DNA from: Hericium rajendrae
Taxonomy: Eukaryota; Basidiomycota; Agaricomycetes; Russulales; Hericiaceae
DNA: 64,000 nucleotides
Assembly (NCBI GenBank): GCA_033439255.1
Contig: CM065889.1
Coordinates: 2,162,261-2,226,260, forward strand
Direction of reading: 5' to 3'
Shown: piece by piece, positions 11,754 through 22,640 of the stretch
How positions within the stretch are numbered: the stretch's first letter is position 1
Layout of the letters: the number at the start of each line of letters is the position of its first letter
Made by a program: the position numbers and the translations under genes
The notes under the pieces: model-generated
Seen by the model: the letters and a program-made list of their open reading frames with translations, nothing else
The model's database searches: none
Told to the model about the DNA's origin: nothing

Positions 11754-13292
11754 TCACATGATTCTCTCCTCCATCGGCTCAATCAAAGTGGGATGCTCGT
11801 AAATGAAATTGAGAACATAGTCCTTCCCCCGAGGGCCTAAGATAACCTTTGCAATAGAAACGAAAGTTGCCACGTTGTCATACTGCAGCGGTCGCAGGCA
11901 ATCCATATCCTCTCCACCCTCTCCGTACTCAATCTCAGGCGTGTTCGCACGGAGGTACTTGAGAAGATCGGGGAAGTCTGCCGAATGGTTCGTTGCAAGG
12001 CGTTCGACATTCCAAAAGGGATCTAGAAGAACTGCGATACCAAACTGGTTCAAGGGTCAAGAGATGCCAATGGAACGATGAAGGGATGACTTACAAACTC
12101 GTACATATCAACCAGCCGGTTTCTGGCCGTGATGATGCTCTCCATCTTCTTTCGCCATTTACCATATGTCGAATTTTCTTGGAGCCCCTTCATTACCTGA
12201 TTCTGCTGCTCTTCATTCAAGCCATCAAAGTTATGCTTATGCTGAATGTCCTGTTTGAACAGGCTTTTGAACATGTTAGTCTTCCACGTCTTGTTTCGAT
12301 CCTTTGAGTTCCATTCATAGCCGAAGCGCAGTGCTTGCATCTGCGATAACAGAAGCAAGGCGTATGCGTGGCCAGCCTCAGATCCATGTACTTGCGTCAG
12401 AGACTGACGTGGAAAATGGTAAGTGACGATCACCGGCAGATAGACAAGGTATATCACCGAATTTATCTTCAACAGCTTGTTCACACCGCCCTCGAGTCGG
12501 TCACATGCTTCTATCTCGTCCAGGTACCTCGTTATGGTAAAGTGCCCTCCATTGGGTGCTTTGAATTCTGCCAGGTTGGCCGCCTGACGGGTGTTACAGA
12601 AGCAAGGTGATCGTCCGCAAAGAAGAACATACCCATGTGGTATCGTGATGCTTAGCGTAACCTCTGTACAGACGCCCCAGAGTGAGATCCTCACGTATGA
12701 CTTGGGATCTAGCTGGTGTGGAGATGATCGTTCTAAAGTAGTCCTGCACTTCCTCAGTTGTCACCTTGTCCTTTTGCACGTTCTTCAATACCGAAGCTGC
12801 TCGTTTCTCAACTCGACGAATTTTGGCAGCAGAACGCTTGTCTTCAACTACGATCTCTTCTGGTTGTTCGCGGGGGGTGGCGTTTTCGGGGACTTGTGCT
12901 TGGCTAGGAGGTATTTGGCTATGATCTGACATTTGTCCTTGGCTCGGTCCTCTGGCGGGGGTGGAAGTCGGCTCATCGGTGACAGCGCGTGAACTCCGCG
13001 GGACAGCCTGCGTGCCTTCAGGCAGTGTGAGATCCCAGGCTATCTTATCTTGTGTGTTAGACGCTGAAATGGAAGCTGCGTCGTCCAGAAGAAGGGCACG
13101 AGTGTCGATAGTTAGTTGACCTAGGCGAGCATGCAGCGCAGAATAGGCAGCCCGCAGTTTTGGACTGGCTAGATTGTCTAGCGGAGGAAGATCCAATATC
13201 GACTTTTCGAGTTCTTCTGCCAGCGTCAAAGCCTCAAAAGCAGACATTGTCTGGATAGACAACAGAGGGCCTGGTGCAAAGAACGAGGGCAT
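11754..13292 (-). CDS. Unassigned three-exon protein
   Basis: Exons 13292-12633, 12583-12095 and 12044-11754 join in phase through GTATGT...TCAG and GTAAGT...CCAG introns to a 479-aa protein (464 aa if the second Met, MSAFEALTLAEELEKSI, is used). The N-terminal ~120 aa are helical, then a Pro/Ser/Gln-rich linker, then a basic helical stretch (KIRRVEKRAASVLKNV), then a globular C-terminal ~280 aa with an aromatic-rich segment (SVIYLVYLPVIVTYHFP) and WRKKMESIITARNRLVDMYE. I do not recognise the family. Only about 100 bp separates its stop from the start of the R2-like gene on the same strand, and the two could share transcription signals. A 20-bp palindrome lies ~100 bp upstream of the first ATG. 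Confidence 0.65.
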
Positions 13293-13395
13293 GTGGAAAC
13301 TAGAAGTGTCTGTCTCGAATATTGTCTGGATTGTCCAAACTGTTCCGGACTATCCATCTGAGTCTGTCTGAATGAGTCAGAACTGTCCGTCCGCG

Positions 13396-13415
13396 GCCGA
13401 TCGGGCCCGATCGGC
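13396..13415. promoter_or_regulatory. Perfect 20-bp GC-rich palindrome
   Basis: GCCGATCGGGCCCGATCGGC is self-complementary over its full length. It lies about 100 bp upstream of the minus-strand gene starting at 13292. The inner CGGGCCCG resembles CGG...CCG half-site pairs bound by fungal Zn2Cys6 factors; that role is inference only. Confidence 0.4.
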
Positions 13416-13450
13416 GATAGCTATCCGTCGGCAGTCCATGACGGTAAACC

Positions 13451-13934
13451 CTAAAGGACGCACCTAACCCCTAGCGTAGGGTTGGGTATTACACAGGCGT
13501 TGAGCGCCGAACTTGGCGCCCGAAATTCCATCCATTGACGTGCGTTGGTCCGCCGCGGGCTGCCAACCTCGCATAGATCTGCTCTTGCAGAGCTTACTGT
13601 CGGCACCGGTGGTGCAGGTAGTCTTAGGGTATCAGTAGAATAAACAGGATTCGAGTCGAAGGCGGCAGCGGGACGGGACATGTAAGTGGGAAGGGACGCT
13701 TGAAGAGGACGGGGCGTGGCTCAATCGAGTCTTGCTTATCCCACAAGCTGTCGACGCTCGAGCTGCTCGTCAGCCGATGCCTTGAAATTCTATTTAAATA
13801 ATGAACATCTGTATCATAACTACGGGCACGACTATACATGCTTCTCTTAATTTGCCTTTCAAGCTTTCGTTGACATATGCCAGTAAGTGACTGCGGATTA
13901 ACGATGATGAAATTGGTGCCACGGTGGTGTAAGT
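13451..13934. other. Intergenic, no gene seen
   Basis: Short overlapping frames only. This is the spacer between the palindrome and the 3' end of the histone H3-like gene. Confidence 0.35.
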
Positions 13935-14521
13935 CTACAAACGCATGCCATGAAGCCTCCTCGCAAGTGCAAGATCCTTCTGCTGAATGATGACGTGCTT
14001 CGCGTGGATGGCAGCAAGGTTGGTGTCCTCGAAGAGGGAGATGAGGCAGGCCTCAGCAGCCTCCTGAAGGGCCATGGCGGCCGACGACTGGAAGCGCATG
14101 TCGGGCTGTCAACGAAGATGAGCGAGAGAGATAAATACAAGCAATGAAACATACCGTTATGCCGTACGCAATCTCATGAAGCAGGTGCTGGAAAGGGAGC
14201 TTGCGGATGAGCAGCTCCGTCGACTTTTGGTAGCGACGGATTTGGGCCACGGTACCCCGGCGGAAACGATGAGGCTTTTTCACAAGCATGGGAGCAGGCC
14301 CCTTGTAATCGGCCTTGGATTCTGAAATAAAAAACAGATATAACATGCTAAGAGACGTACCCTTCTAGGATCATGATAATTGCTGGCCGTCATTGCCGCG
14401 ATATGTTCACGGGGTACCTTGCCTAATGACGAAAGTTCGTCACACTGAAAAAAAATATTCAGCCGCACTGCAAACAATCACTCACCACCAGTTGACTTGC
14501 GGACAGTCTGCTTTGTGCTTC
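13935..14521 (-). CDS. Divergent histone H3-like gene, 5' end unresolved
   Basis: Four segments (14521-14486, 14422-14357, 14321-14155, 14105-13935) join in phase. They begin [17 protein letters not shown], matching the H3 tail ARTKQTARKSTGGKAPRK, and continue with [41 protein letters not shown] and [16 protein letters not shown]3 packages DNA in nucleosomes. Oddities: three residues (LRE of the alpha-N helix) are missing before IRRYQKS; the tail from K18 on is replaced, losing K18, K23 and K27; one donor is a weak GTCTCT; and the C terminus reads LHGMRL. Loop 1 is not lengthened, so it is not CENP-A-like. No ATG can be joined in frame upstream: the obvious upstream donor would create TGA. 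It is either a variant with a missed first exon or a 5'-broken copy. Confidence 0.75.
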
Positions 14522-15508
14522 CTAGCAGAATAGCAGGAAGATTCGGCAAAAGTGAAGAACTCACAGCTTAGTGGCCTGACTTCATATAGGCCAACGGCAC
14601 CATCATAGCTGGGGCATGATGCCGACATGTCCGCGACAACTGGAAGACCGGATAACAAGTATTAGACCGAAGTCAATCAGGAATTGGCGAACTTATGGAA
14701 GAAGTTGTCGACTGCATGGGGTAATGCCGGCATTGTCCGCGAGAAACGGTCTAATCCCAGCTTCTGGCTTCATGACTGCAGCGTCGCACCGCTGGCTATC
14801 TTTTTTCGCCAGCAGCACGTGGACGCAAACCTCCACGAGAAGATGATTTTCCGAGGGGTGAGACAGGTCATGTTTCCCGAAAGGGGTTGGATTCGGTGGA
14901 CATGGTGAACAATCATCTATTATATATGCTAGGGTGATTATGAGAGCTATTCGTACGATTTCATCGGGATTTTATCATTTGAAACAAAGCGGAGGATTGC
15001 ATCGGTTTGTTGTCTCACATTTTGTCGTCGTTGTCGGTGGCGGAGGTACTCTACAGGTGAGGGCAAGGAGAATATGGTCGGTGCAAGCAGAAGAAGGGCG
15101 CGGTACGTACGAGGGACGGAGAAGGAGGTCCGGTCAGAAAGTGCTCCTCGGGAGATGGGGGAGATCCCGTCAAGGGACACGGAGGATCGAGGAAAACACC
15201 GCCCTGAGGAACCAAGCAAAGGTCCATGTCCTCCGCGCCATGGATGCACTGTTATCGGTAAGAGAGGGATGCGGAAGCTCAAAGTAATCTCCTCACAAGT
15301 TCACGTGAGGGTCCGGCCTGGGTGGGATTGGTGCTGCTGGCCTTGTTCGGTACAGTGGCCTATGAACACGCAGTTCATCGTGTGACGAGGTGTAGAAATT
15401 CTCACAGATGCGGATACCAGCGTAGGATCATACCCGGCATTGGCAGGGAGGGTGGGGAGCTGGAGAGGGTAAGTGTATGATGACGGATGACGGATACATG
15501 GAACTGAC
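14522..15508. other. Intergenic with a small coding-like fragment
   Basis: At about 14684-14850 on the plus strand is a coding-like stretch (LWKKLSTAWGNAGIVREKR, then PSFWLHDCSVAPLAIFFRQQ, then KMIFRGVRQVMFP), with no family that I recognise. The rest shows only overlapping short frames. Exons downstream of the minus-strand gene at 15509-15906 may lie here. Confidence 0.3.
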
Positions 15509-15906
15509 GTAGTAGCGATCGATTATATAATCCCTGTGGCGGGCGATGGCTGCATAATTGGAAATAGGACCACTGAATTGATATTCTTGAAGGGCGGCGA
15601 CGACGGAGACACCGAAGCGATTTAAGCCAGAATCACCCCCGAGAGCATGGGGAAAGGGAGCATCGTCGTCCCCTTCCATGGCCTCGAGGTCCGGAATGTC
15701 GGTATCCGCACCGGCAACGGTGGCATCGGAGGTTGCATGCTAAGACAGTGAAAGGCGCATGTATGCGAACAATTAAGAGGGAGACTTACGCTATCCATGA
15801 GTTGTTGAGCGTGTTCTAAGAGATCAGCACATTCCTCCTCAGGAATGAGAGAGGATTGGGGGAGGTCCGCATTGTTTGTGATGAGTTCGGTTGGAGTGGG
15901 AGGCAT
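15509..15906 (-). CDS. Unassigned small protein, 3' end unresolved
   Basis: Two exons (15906-15790, 15739-15509) join in phase with a GTAAGT...CTTAG intron. The protein starts MPPTPTELITNNADLPQSSL, has an acidic helix (EEECADLLEHAQQLMDS), then an Asp-rich stretch and a C-terminal block ALQEYQFSGPISNYAAIARH. A further donor (GTCAGT) follows RDYIIDRYY, so at least one more exon lies downstream that I could not place. No family recognised. Confidence 0.45.
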
Positions 15907-16382
15907 TGGGTGGATAGAGAAAGGACGCGGAGGACGTGGAGTTTATATAGGTCATGATGGACGGACTCAACGTGGATCGCTGGGTTCATGCTACACAGGA
16001 AAGTGTAGACACAGTCGCGCGGCAGTCCCGCTACCTCGCCCGTTACAGTATACAATCTTGTGTATAATCATTTTCAATATTTCACGATGGTGTTCGATTA
16101 CAACAGAGATATAGGAAGGGACCATATAAGGTAGAGCAAAGACCTCTCTGACAGAGAGTCAGAGCTTGTGATGTGATAGATGCGGTAACTATCTGATGTA
16201 CAGTACGTAATAGCACTCAGGCCAATGGGAATTGAATTATAGAGCTGGATGGCTCAGAGACACAGATGAAATTACAGCACAGTCAGGAAGGTCAAAATGC
16301 GAAGGCCAATAGAGAGCAAGTTGGGGACGAGCGAGAGAAGGCGAGAGACTGGTCACTGAGGGAGAAGGATTTACAAGGAACA

Positions 16383-16417
16383 AGAAACGGGGCTCGGCTT
16401 CGCCTCGCCTGGTTTCT
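16383..16417. repeat. Imperfect GC-rich hairpin
   Basis: AGAAAC and GTTTCT arms flank two GGC/GCC blocks separated by GA.GA mismatches around a short loop. It lies about 50 bp beyond the stop of the Helitron helicase remnant, where Helitrons carry a 3' hairpin, but the expected CTRR terminus does not follow. Confidence 0.3.
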
Positions 16418-16465
16418 TTTGTTATGGTTTGTTTTGGTCACTACTCAATTGCAATCCGGTTTCTT

Positions 16466-18880
16466 TTACAGTAATTCAGAGTACACTACGTTATCCATCT
16501 TTGTTTGTTCTGGAGCAACTCTAACCACACAATCTTGACCGAACGGAACTCTGGAGAATGCCGTATAAAGCTGTCCGTGGCTGAAAACCGGGTGTGTCAC
16601 GTCGACAGCTAATTTTTGCAGTGTCATCCCTTGCGCACTGTTGATTGTCGTTGCGTAGGCCAGTCGCAGAGGAACCTGGCGGCGCTTGACAGTCCAGCCT
16701 TTGTCTGGGAAGTAGTGTGTGAAGTCGATGCAAGGTAAAACGATGTTGTCGGCCTGTTGTAGGTGCGTGCCTCGAATGAGACGAACAACGATGACTCGCT
16801 GACCGAGTTCATCGACAACGACTTTAGTGTTCTTGGTTAAATTGCGTTCGACGGAGAAGTTGCGCGTCAAGACGCAAACTGATCTGATCTTGAGGATAAG
16901 CTCGTGATCAGGTATTCCTGGTAGGCGCATGCTGTTGAGGTGATCGATGTCGGCCATGGGGTCTTGGTCGATCCGCCTGTCTTCCTCTATTACGCTATCT
17001 GTGCTCAAATACGAACGTTCGGGCCCGTCAAGTATAGCTAGGATGCGGTCATTGTATTTTGCAACTTGAACCTTCAGCGGACAAAGGATGGCCCGTTGAA
17101 TGGCGCGGGAGGGTTCAGATAAGATGTCGGGTGGAAATACAAAGTCAGTGATATGTTGCCGTTCGTTGCAGCTGGATATGAGGTGGAACGGTATGTCCAC
17201 CTCGTGCGGTTCTTCATTTTCGGCGAGCGCATCGGCCCACTGCACGAATACAGGGTCATCTGCATTACACACAGGTGTTGTCAGGTGCATAGTGTCGAAA
17301 CATCTCCAAAGTGGTGAGGACTTTAGAGATGCATTTACGACGGCCGAGCGCGAGCCACCTCTAATGACGGGTGGTATTTGGGCCCAATCTCCCAGAAGGA
17401 CAATCTCCCAGAAGGACAATGCGCTTCCCACCAAACGGGACGTGCTCATCACCGAGTGAGCGCAGAAGATCATCAATACATTCCGTGACCTGTCAAGCCA
17501 TGCTTAACATCATGGGTACGTCGCAAAGATCATAAAAGATGACACCGACTGCTTTATTTGCCATAGGCCCTTCATCCAGTACGTGTAGGTCGGCCTGACG
17601 GAGAAGGTCAGCACGTGCAGATCGCATGCCAACAGTTGACTTCAACAGGGTGCTGTTTTCTTCGACCGGGACCCTGTACAAAGAGTGGGCAGTACGACCA
17701 CCGCTGTATAGGCCAGCAGCAAGAGCTGTCGTCGCTGTTGGCAGAACTATTCTTCCCTCTGCACGGAGGGCTTGGCAAAGCGTGTCAATGATGTATGTTT
17801 TTCCTCGACCTGCGCGTGCCTGCACAAAGAGGACTAACGGCTGATCGTCATGGACAGCAGCCATAATACGATCATATATCTGCCGTTGTTCGATGTTCAT
17901 GGATGCGACTCGGGCTGCTGCAGACACCCGATATTCGTCTTCGAAGATGCTCCAGCGCTGCAGCTCATGGGTCACCTCACGGGAATGCTCTGTCGGACAG
18001 AGCAGACCAAAGTCTGTGAGAGATTGTCCGCGCTCGTCGAGTGCAGCTGCAACAGTTAGCAGGACTTCGTTCATTGCAAGATTGAGGCTCATTGCGCGGT
18101 GTCACAGATGTGGTGTTGTCGAGGCAAAGTGCGGAGACTTCACCCTGTGCAACGTGGGCACGAATGTCGATGCTAGCAACAGCTGCTGTCGCTTCGGCAG
18201 CCAGGGAACAGATCTCGCGAATGAAGGGATTAACGTCGAAGAGGCCCCGACGTGCAGATAATACGACGTCAGCCGGTAATTGCCACTGTACGCCAGACTG
18301 CAGCTGTTGATCCATTTCATCAAACAGATACCACTTAAGGGCATGTTCTCCACCATGATTCCCAGCAAAAAGACGGTGGTACACGCGGCCATGTGCAGCC
18401 ACGTATGCAGGAGGGGCTTGGTTGTAGAATCCCCGCCCGCCATGACCATCTGTCGCACCAATAGAGGTGAAGGCGAACGTGTTGTTTAGACGACGGGACT
18501 CCTGCGAGATCTTTCGGTAGGATAGAATAGGATCGAAATTGGCAGGGAGGGGTCTGCCTACGTAAGAGAGTAAGTGAGTGGGTTTGTGTGGATGGGGTAA
18601 AGTGCACGGATTGTACCTCTCTACGCTCGCGGCGACGGCAGCGTCCGCGTTCATTGTGCTTTTGTCTGCGAGTTTCACGTTTACGTGAGCTTTCATTGAC
18701 CTTGTCTTGAAGCAGGCAGTTGAGGAGCCATAGGTCATCATTTGAGAGGCCGTCAGCAACGACCTTCTTGATGAGAGCCGTTTTTCGTAGGTTGCGAACA
18801 GCGGAACTGTTCACGACGAAGTTTGTCTTAATTTCATCCACTGTGAGGCGCCGAAGGAGGCATGGTATGTCATGACTCAT
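16466..18880 (-). pseudogene. Helitron/PIF1-type helicase, truncated and frameshifted
   Basis: From the ATG at 18880 the first ~90 codons (MSHDIPCLLRRLTVDEIKTN ...) end in a basic stretch. A second frame (18550-18100) carries a Helitron-like N-terminal block (RPLPANFDPILSYRKISQES, HGRVYHRLFAG, WYLFDEMDQQ). It then runs directly into a PIF1 helicase (FGLLCPTEHSREVTHEL; Walker A GRGKT; TATTALAAGLYSGGRTAHS; DEGPM; LLGDWAQIPPV; TINSAQGMTLQK; GQLYTAFSRV). The large replication-initiator (HUH) middle of an autonomous Helitron is absent. A 16-bp tandem duplication at 17386-17417 shifts the frame inside IVLLGDWAQ. Expected ancestral role: rolling-circle transposition helicase. Now almost certainly inactive. 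Confidence 0.85.
17386..17417. repeat. 16-bp tandem duplication breaking the helicase frame
   Basis: AATCTCCCAGAAGGAC occurs twice head to tail. One copy gives the in-frame helicase motif VLLGDWAQIPPV on the minus strand; two copies shift the frame by one base. Confidence 0.8.
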
Positions 18881-20096
18881 GCTGGGCGATGGGAGGTGGG
18901 AGGAGAAGACAGAGGAGTGGAATAGGCACGTAAGCTGCGGTAGGATTTGGTTCCGCACAACGGAGCCGATATGGATGCAAGGTTTGGATACTTGAGTGAT
19001 CGCGTCCGAAAGAGAGGTGCGAAGCGAAGAAAAATAACAGCAAGACTCACCATGTCATTTATAAATGCTGCCACTACACATAGCCGTCGGAGAATGGATC
19101 AAGGTTTAACATTTCACGCACTGTATGCAGATTAACAGGAAAAAAGTACAGCAACTGTTAGTAGGTTTCCTTCGAGATAGGATATATCTTGTAATGGCAG
19201 GTGTGATGATACCATAGCGCAAAGGTTGTGAAGAGCGCTGGAGGTGCGTAGGTGGGTACATGGACGATGAACACGCGGTAGGGGAGAGCGAGAGGCAGAG
19301 GAAAAAAAGGCAGAAGACGATGTGCAGCGCGAGTCGCATCACGTTATGGGCCATCAGTCATGCACGTCACGCACGTAGCATATCTCGACCGTCGGCACGT
19401 ACTAAGGCGCGAAAAGTGGGGTAGAGCATGGTGTGGTATGAAAGACCGCATATCGCATACGAAAAGCTAGTTCTCAGTGGGTATGTTCACAGAGAGGGCG
19501 TGGTACGATATGTCACAGTCGAGTGGAGCACGACGGCATCGTTCCGGCCGGAAAGGGTAAGGCCGAGGTTTACACCGAGGTGGGCTCGCGCGGAGGCATC
19601 TTGTGAGAATGATGTAGTAGTGATGATATAGTAGTGATGATAGTAGTGATGATAGTAGTGATAGTAGTGATGATGATGAAGAGCCGGCCGACGCAGCTGT
19701 CGGAGAGGCAAAGTCACTGCGGATGTGGATCTGCGCGCAAAAATCGAGCGACACAAATGAGGTGTAAGACCCACTAGGTAGTGAGAATAGCGCGAAACAA
19801 CTTATTATTACTAGGGATAGGGATCGGCATAAGGATGATTGTGCCGCTCAAACGCACCAATCTGGACATCAAGTGCTGTATGCAAGATGCAAATTATCGA
19901 GCGCGCTCAGGTTACAGACAACATCTAATTTGGGATGATATGTTCACAAATCAACATGGTACAGTAGATGACGGTAGTGGTCACAAGAAACACAGGTACA
20001 CACCGAAAGGGGAAGTCTGTAATGGTAATAGGCAGCAGGGTATACGGGAAGGAATCGAATGAGGATGATATAGTAGCCATGATCTTGGCGACCTTC
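18881..20096. other. Intergenic with microsatellite
   Basis: No gene supported. A GATGATAGTAGT-type trinucleotide-rich microsatellite spans about 19610-19680. The region is otherwise unremarkable. Confidence 0.4.
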
Positions 20097-21304
20097 TCAC
20101 TCGCTCCAGACTACAGGTTTGACGAGCGCTCGATGATGTACATTGTCGCGCATGAACCAGGCGTAGCACACTCGTGATCCGCGAGAGTAGGATGCTCCAT
20201 GGCGCAATGCCTTTCCTGCAATAGCCATGACCGTTCGAGGCTTGTAATCGAACGTCCACCCGACATCCGGTAAGTTGAAGGCTCCGTTATCGTAGTCCCC
20301 GATGGTGCATAACATATCAAACCCCGCATCCTGGCCCGATCTGTCTGTGTGGGCTGGCGTTAATCGATTGGCGATGACAGAAACGCCATTGAATACGCTC
20401 GGCCACTTTCCAATGGAAGGATATAGTCGTTCCTCCCGTCGGAGGTACTCCATCACCTTTTTTCCCGCCCGATACAACGAAGGGTGCACGACTGCCAAGA
20501 TGGCGCTGATTAGTGCGGCACTCTCCTGGATGCCTTCCAGCCATTTTTCGACGTCTGGGTCCCTCAAGGAGGCTGATGTCTTCACCTCGAATTCGTGGGT
20601 CTGATAATGTAACAAAATCAGGTAAAGGTATGATATAATGTTTTGTTACATACGTCGCGTCCCTGCTTGAACCATCCTGGGGACATTGTGGCGGTCCCAG
20701 GCGTGAGTTCCATGGAGGAGTCCTGCTTGTAGAATTTACTGTTTACTCGCCAGTTCCTCGAAGTCGTGCCCAACGACGAGCAAAAGACATTATTCAGATT
20801 CTTCGTCGCCTCGATCATCTTCGCCTAGTCGAAAAAATCAGACATAATACTCACACTCTCGACGTCGTGCCACCTACCTCACGCTGTCGCGACAATATGC
20901 CTGGAAGGTACCATCCAAAGCAGGAGCCATAGACATCCACTAGCTTGTGCGGGGTGTCGAATACTCCTCCCTCCTTAGCCTTGGGGTATTTGGAATACGG
21001 ACTTGATGTATCCGGCTTGTGCCCAGCATTTGCATACCTGTGCATGTCCCAGTCCAGTTTCACTGTGGATGCACAATGGGATCAAAAAGGACATAACAGG
21101 AGAGTAACCCTTACATGGATTCGCAAGTGCTTCATCCAGGACAATGGCGGCCCAGTCCAGCTCCTGCATGACATGGACGGGTACGTTCGAGGGTTTCGCA
21201 ATATCAGGAACCCTCCCGTCCATCGCATTCCGTTGTTGGACAAGATTCTTCCACCTATCAGTCAAATACTCGGCCATATGATGCTCGAGTTGGATAGAGT
21301 CCAT
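20097..21304 (-). CDS. TET/JBP-type 2-oxoglutarate/Fe(II) dioxygenase
   Basis: Exons 21304-21115, 21062-20878, 20824-20654 and 20600-20097 join in phase to 349 aa; the start is the first Met and an upstream exon is possible. The C-terminal block is the fungal TET/JBP double-stranded beta-helix: NRLTPAHTDRSG gives the HxD iron ligands (His codon at 20351-20349), FDMLCTIGDYDNGAFNLPDV follows, LRHGA gives the distal His, and the Arg of GSRVCYAW is placed to hold 2-oxoglutarate. All catalytic residues are present. Known members oxidise 5-methylcytosine or thymine; fungal expansions are reported to travel with transposons. The preceding region (FDTPHKLVDVYGSCFGWYLP, LTPGTATMSPGWFKQGRD) matches the usual N-terminal part. 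Substrate and expression are unknown. Confidence 0.8.
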
Positions 21305-22640
21305 GATGAGAAATTGAAACGGGTCACTAGCCGTCTACAAAACCATAGACCGCTTCTAACAGAAGTTGATGCGTACGTCGGACGTTCAACATACAGGCGA
21401 AGCTTGATTTTAGCTCAAACCCGGCGATAACGGGAGCACGATTGTAGGCTCGGACCTAGCCGGTAGTTGACACTCCGCACGAATGCAGCATGCTCGGCTT
21501 GCCCGGCTGCTAACGACTCCGACGAAAAGCAGCCGGGAAATTCGAGCTCAGCTGCACCGACGGCGTGGATTCGAGCGAAACGGTAGCCGTTGTCATTAGG
21601 CGTAGTGTAGATAGATATAATGTCGGCAATGTACTGAAATCGAGAATATTGTCCACAAATGGCCCCCCGACCCTCCAAAGATGGTCCTGAGGCATCGCCC
21701 GCGCACCCTCACAACGTCGAAGGGGCCGCGATTGTGGCCGTCGTAGCGTGCGCTGCCGATGTCGAGGCGGCGCTCGGTGCGGGGTGTTCGGTGCTTGTCG
21801 ACGGGGCCGCCATCGCGCCATGTGTGCCCGACGTTGATGCAGGGTCGGTCACGCGGTGCTCGGTCGATGTCGATGCATATCAGCACCCGCGGCCGCCTGC
21901 ACGGTCAGACGCAGATCGGACAGACAGATTGCACACCGGCGACTGACCAGCTTCCCATCCATGTTGAGTTTCATGTCCACGTCGGCTTGCCCTTCACTAT
22001 TTTGACACCATGTCAATGTTTCGTCTAGAAGATCTCCGTGGAACCGATGTTCTTCGCTGGATGAAAGACAAGAAGCCTGTGAGCGCGAAGGACAAGATCA
22101 ATATAGCAGACAATGCACCCTTGTAGTCACTGGCACTGATCCTGCGTGCAAGCTCGAGCTCGACTTCCTTCAGCCGCTCGTAAAGTGCGCGCACGCTCTT
22201 CGGCACGAAACTGTCTGACGGGCCCGGCAGTTTAGACTTGAGGCGTCAATTGTAGTACTCGATGGTTTCGATCCAACGTTTGGGCATCATCGAGGGAGAC
22301 CACCCACTGCTTGTCGAGCCGAAGGTCCATGAACTCGAAGAACTCGAGGCCGCTATTGATCTTGAATGCATTGAAGTCGACACTTGTGCATTGCTTCAAG
22401 AACCTTGCCAAGCGCAAAAGGCCATGAAGCGATGAGACGGGCGGAACTGGCGGGAGGGAAAGGACTGCCGACAAACTTCTGTCGGACGTGGCTGTGGGCA
22501 GCGCAGCCTGTACAGCAGTGACTGCCCTCGAGACGATAGTGGGGTCGTCCTGAGATGGGCGCTAGTGTCCTCGTCGCGGCGACGGTCTTCCCCGTCGGCG
22601 CAGGGACTTTCGGTCCTGGTGGCGTGCCAGTGCTCATAGT
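21305..22640 (-). other. Fragmentary coding-like region
   Basis: Minus-strand stretches look coding but do not assemble: 22637 onward begins MSTGTPPGPKVPAPTGKTVA; a second frame has SSLHGLLRLARFLKQCTSVD and FFEFMDLRLDKQWVVSLDDA; 22206-22150 has VRALYERLKEVELELARR; and 21610-21415 has ADIISIYTTPNDNGYRFARI. Possible frameshifts or unseen introns. No family recognised. Part of it could be upstream sequence of the dioxygenase gene. Confidence 0.25.

Noticed and set aside
13935-14521. Centromeric histone (CENP-A) assignment
   Set aside because: Loop 1 has canonical H3 length and the core is H3-like; only the tail and alpha-N differ.
16383-16417. Helitron 3' terminus
   Set aside because: A hairpin is present, but the diagnostic CTRR end and target T do not follow, so I list only a hairpin.
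21659-21946. Plus-strand Ala/Val-rich frame
   Set aside because: Low-complexity frame in a GC-rich stretch without a start context or family; probably non-coding or antisense.
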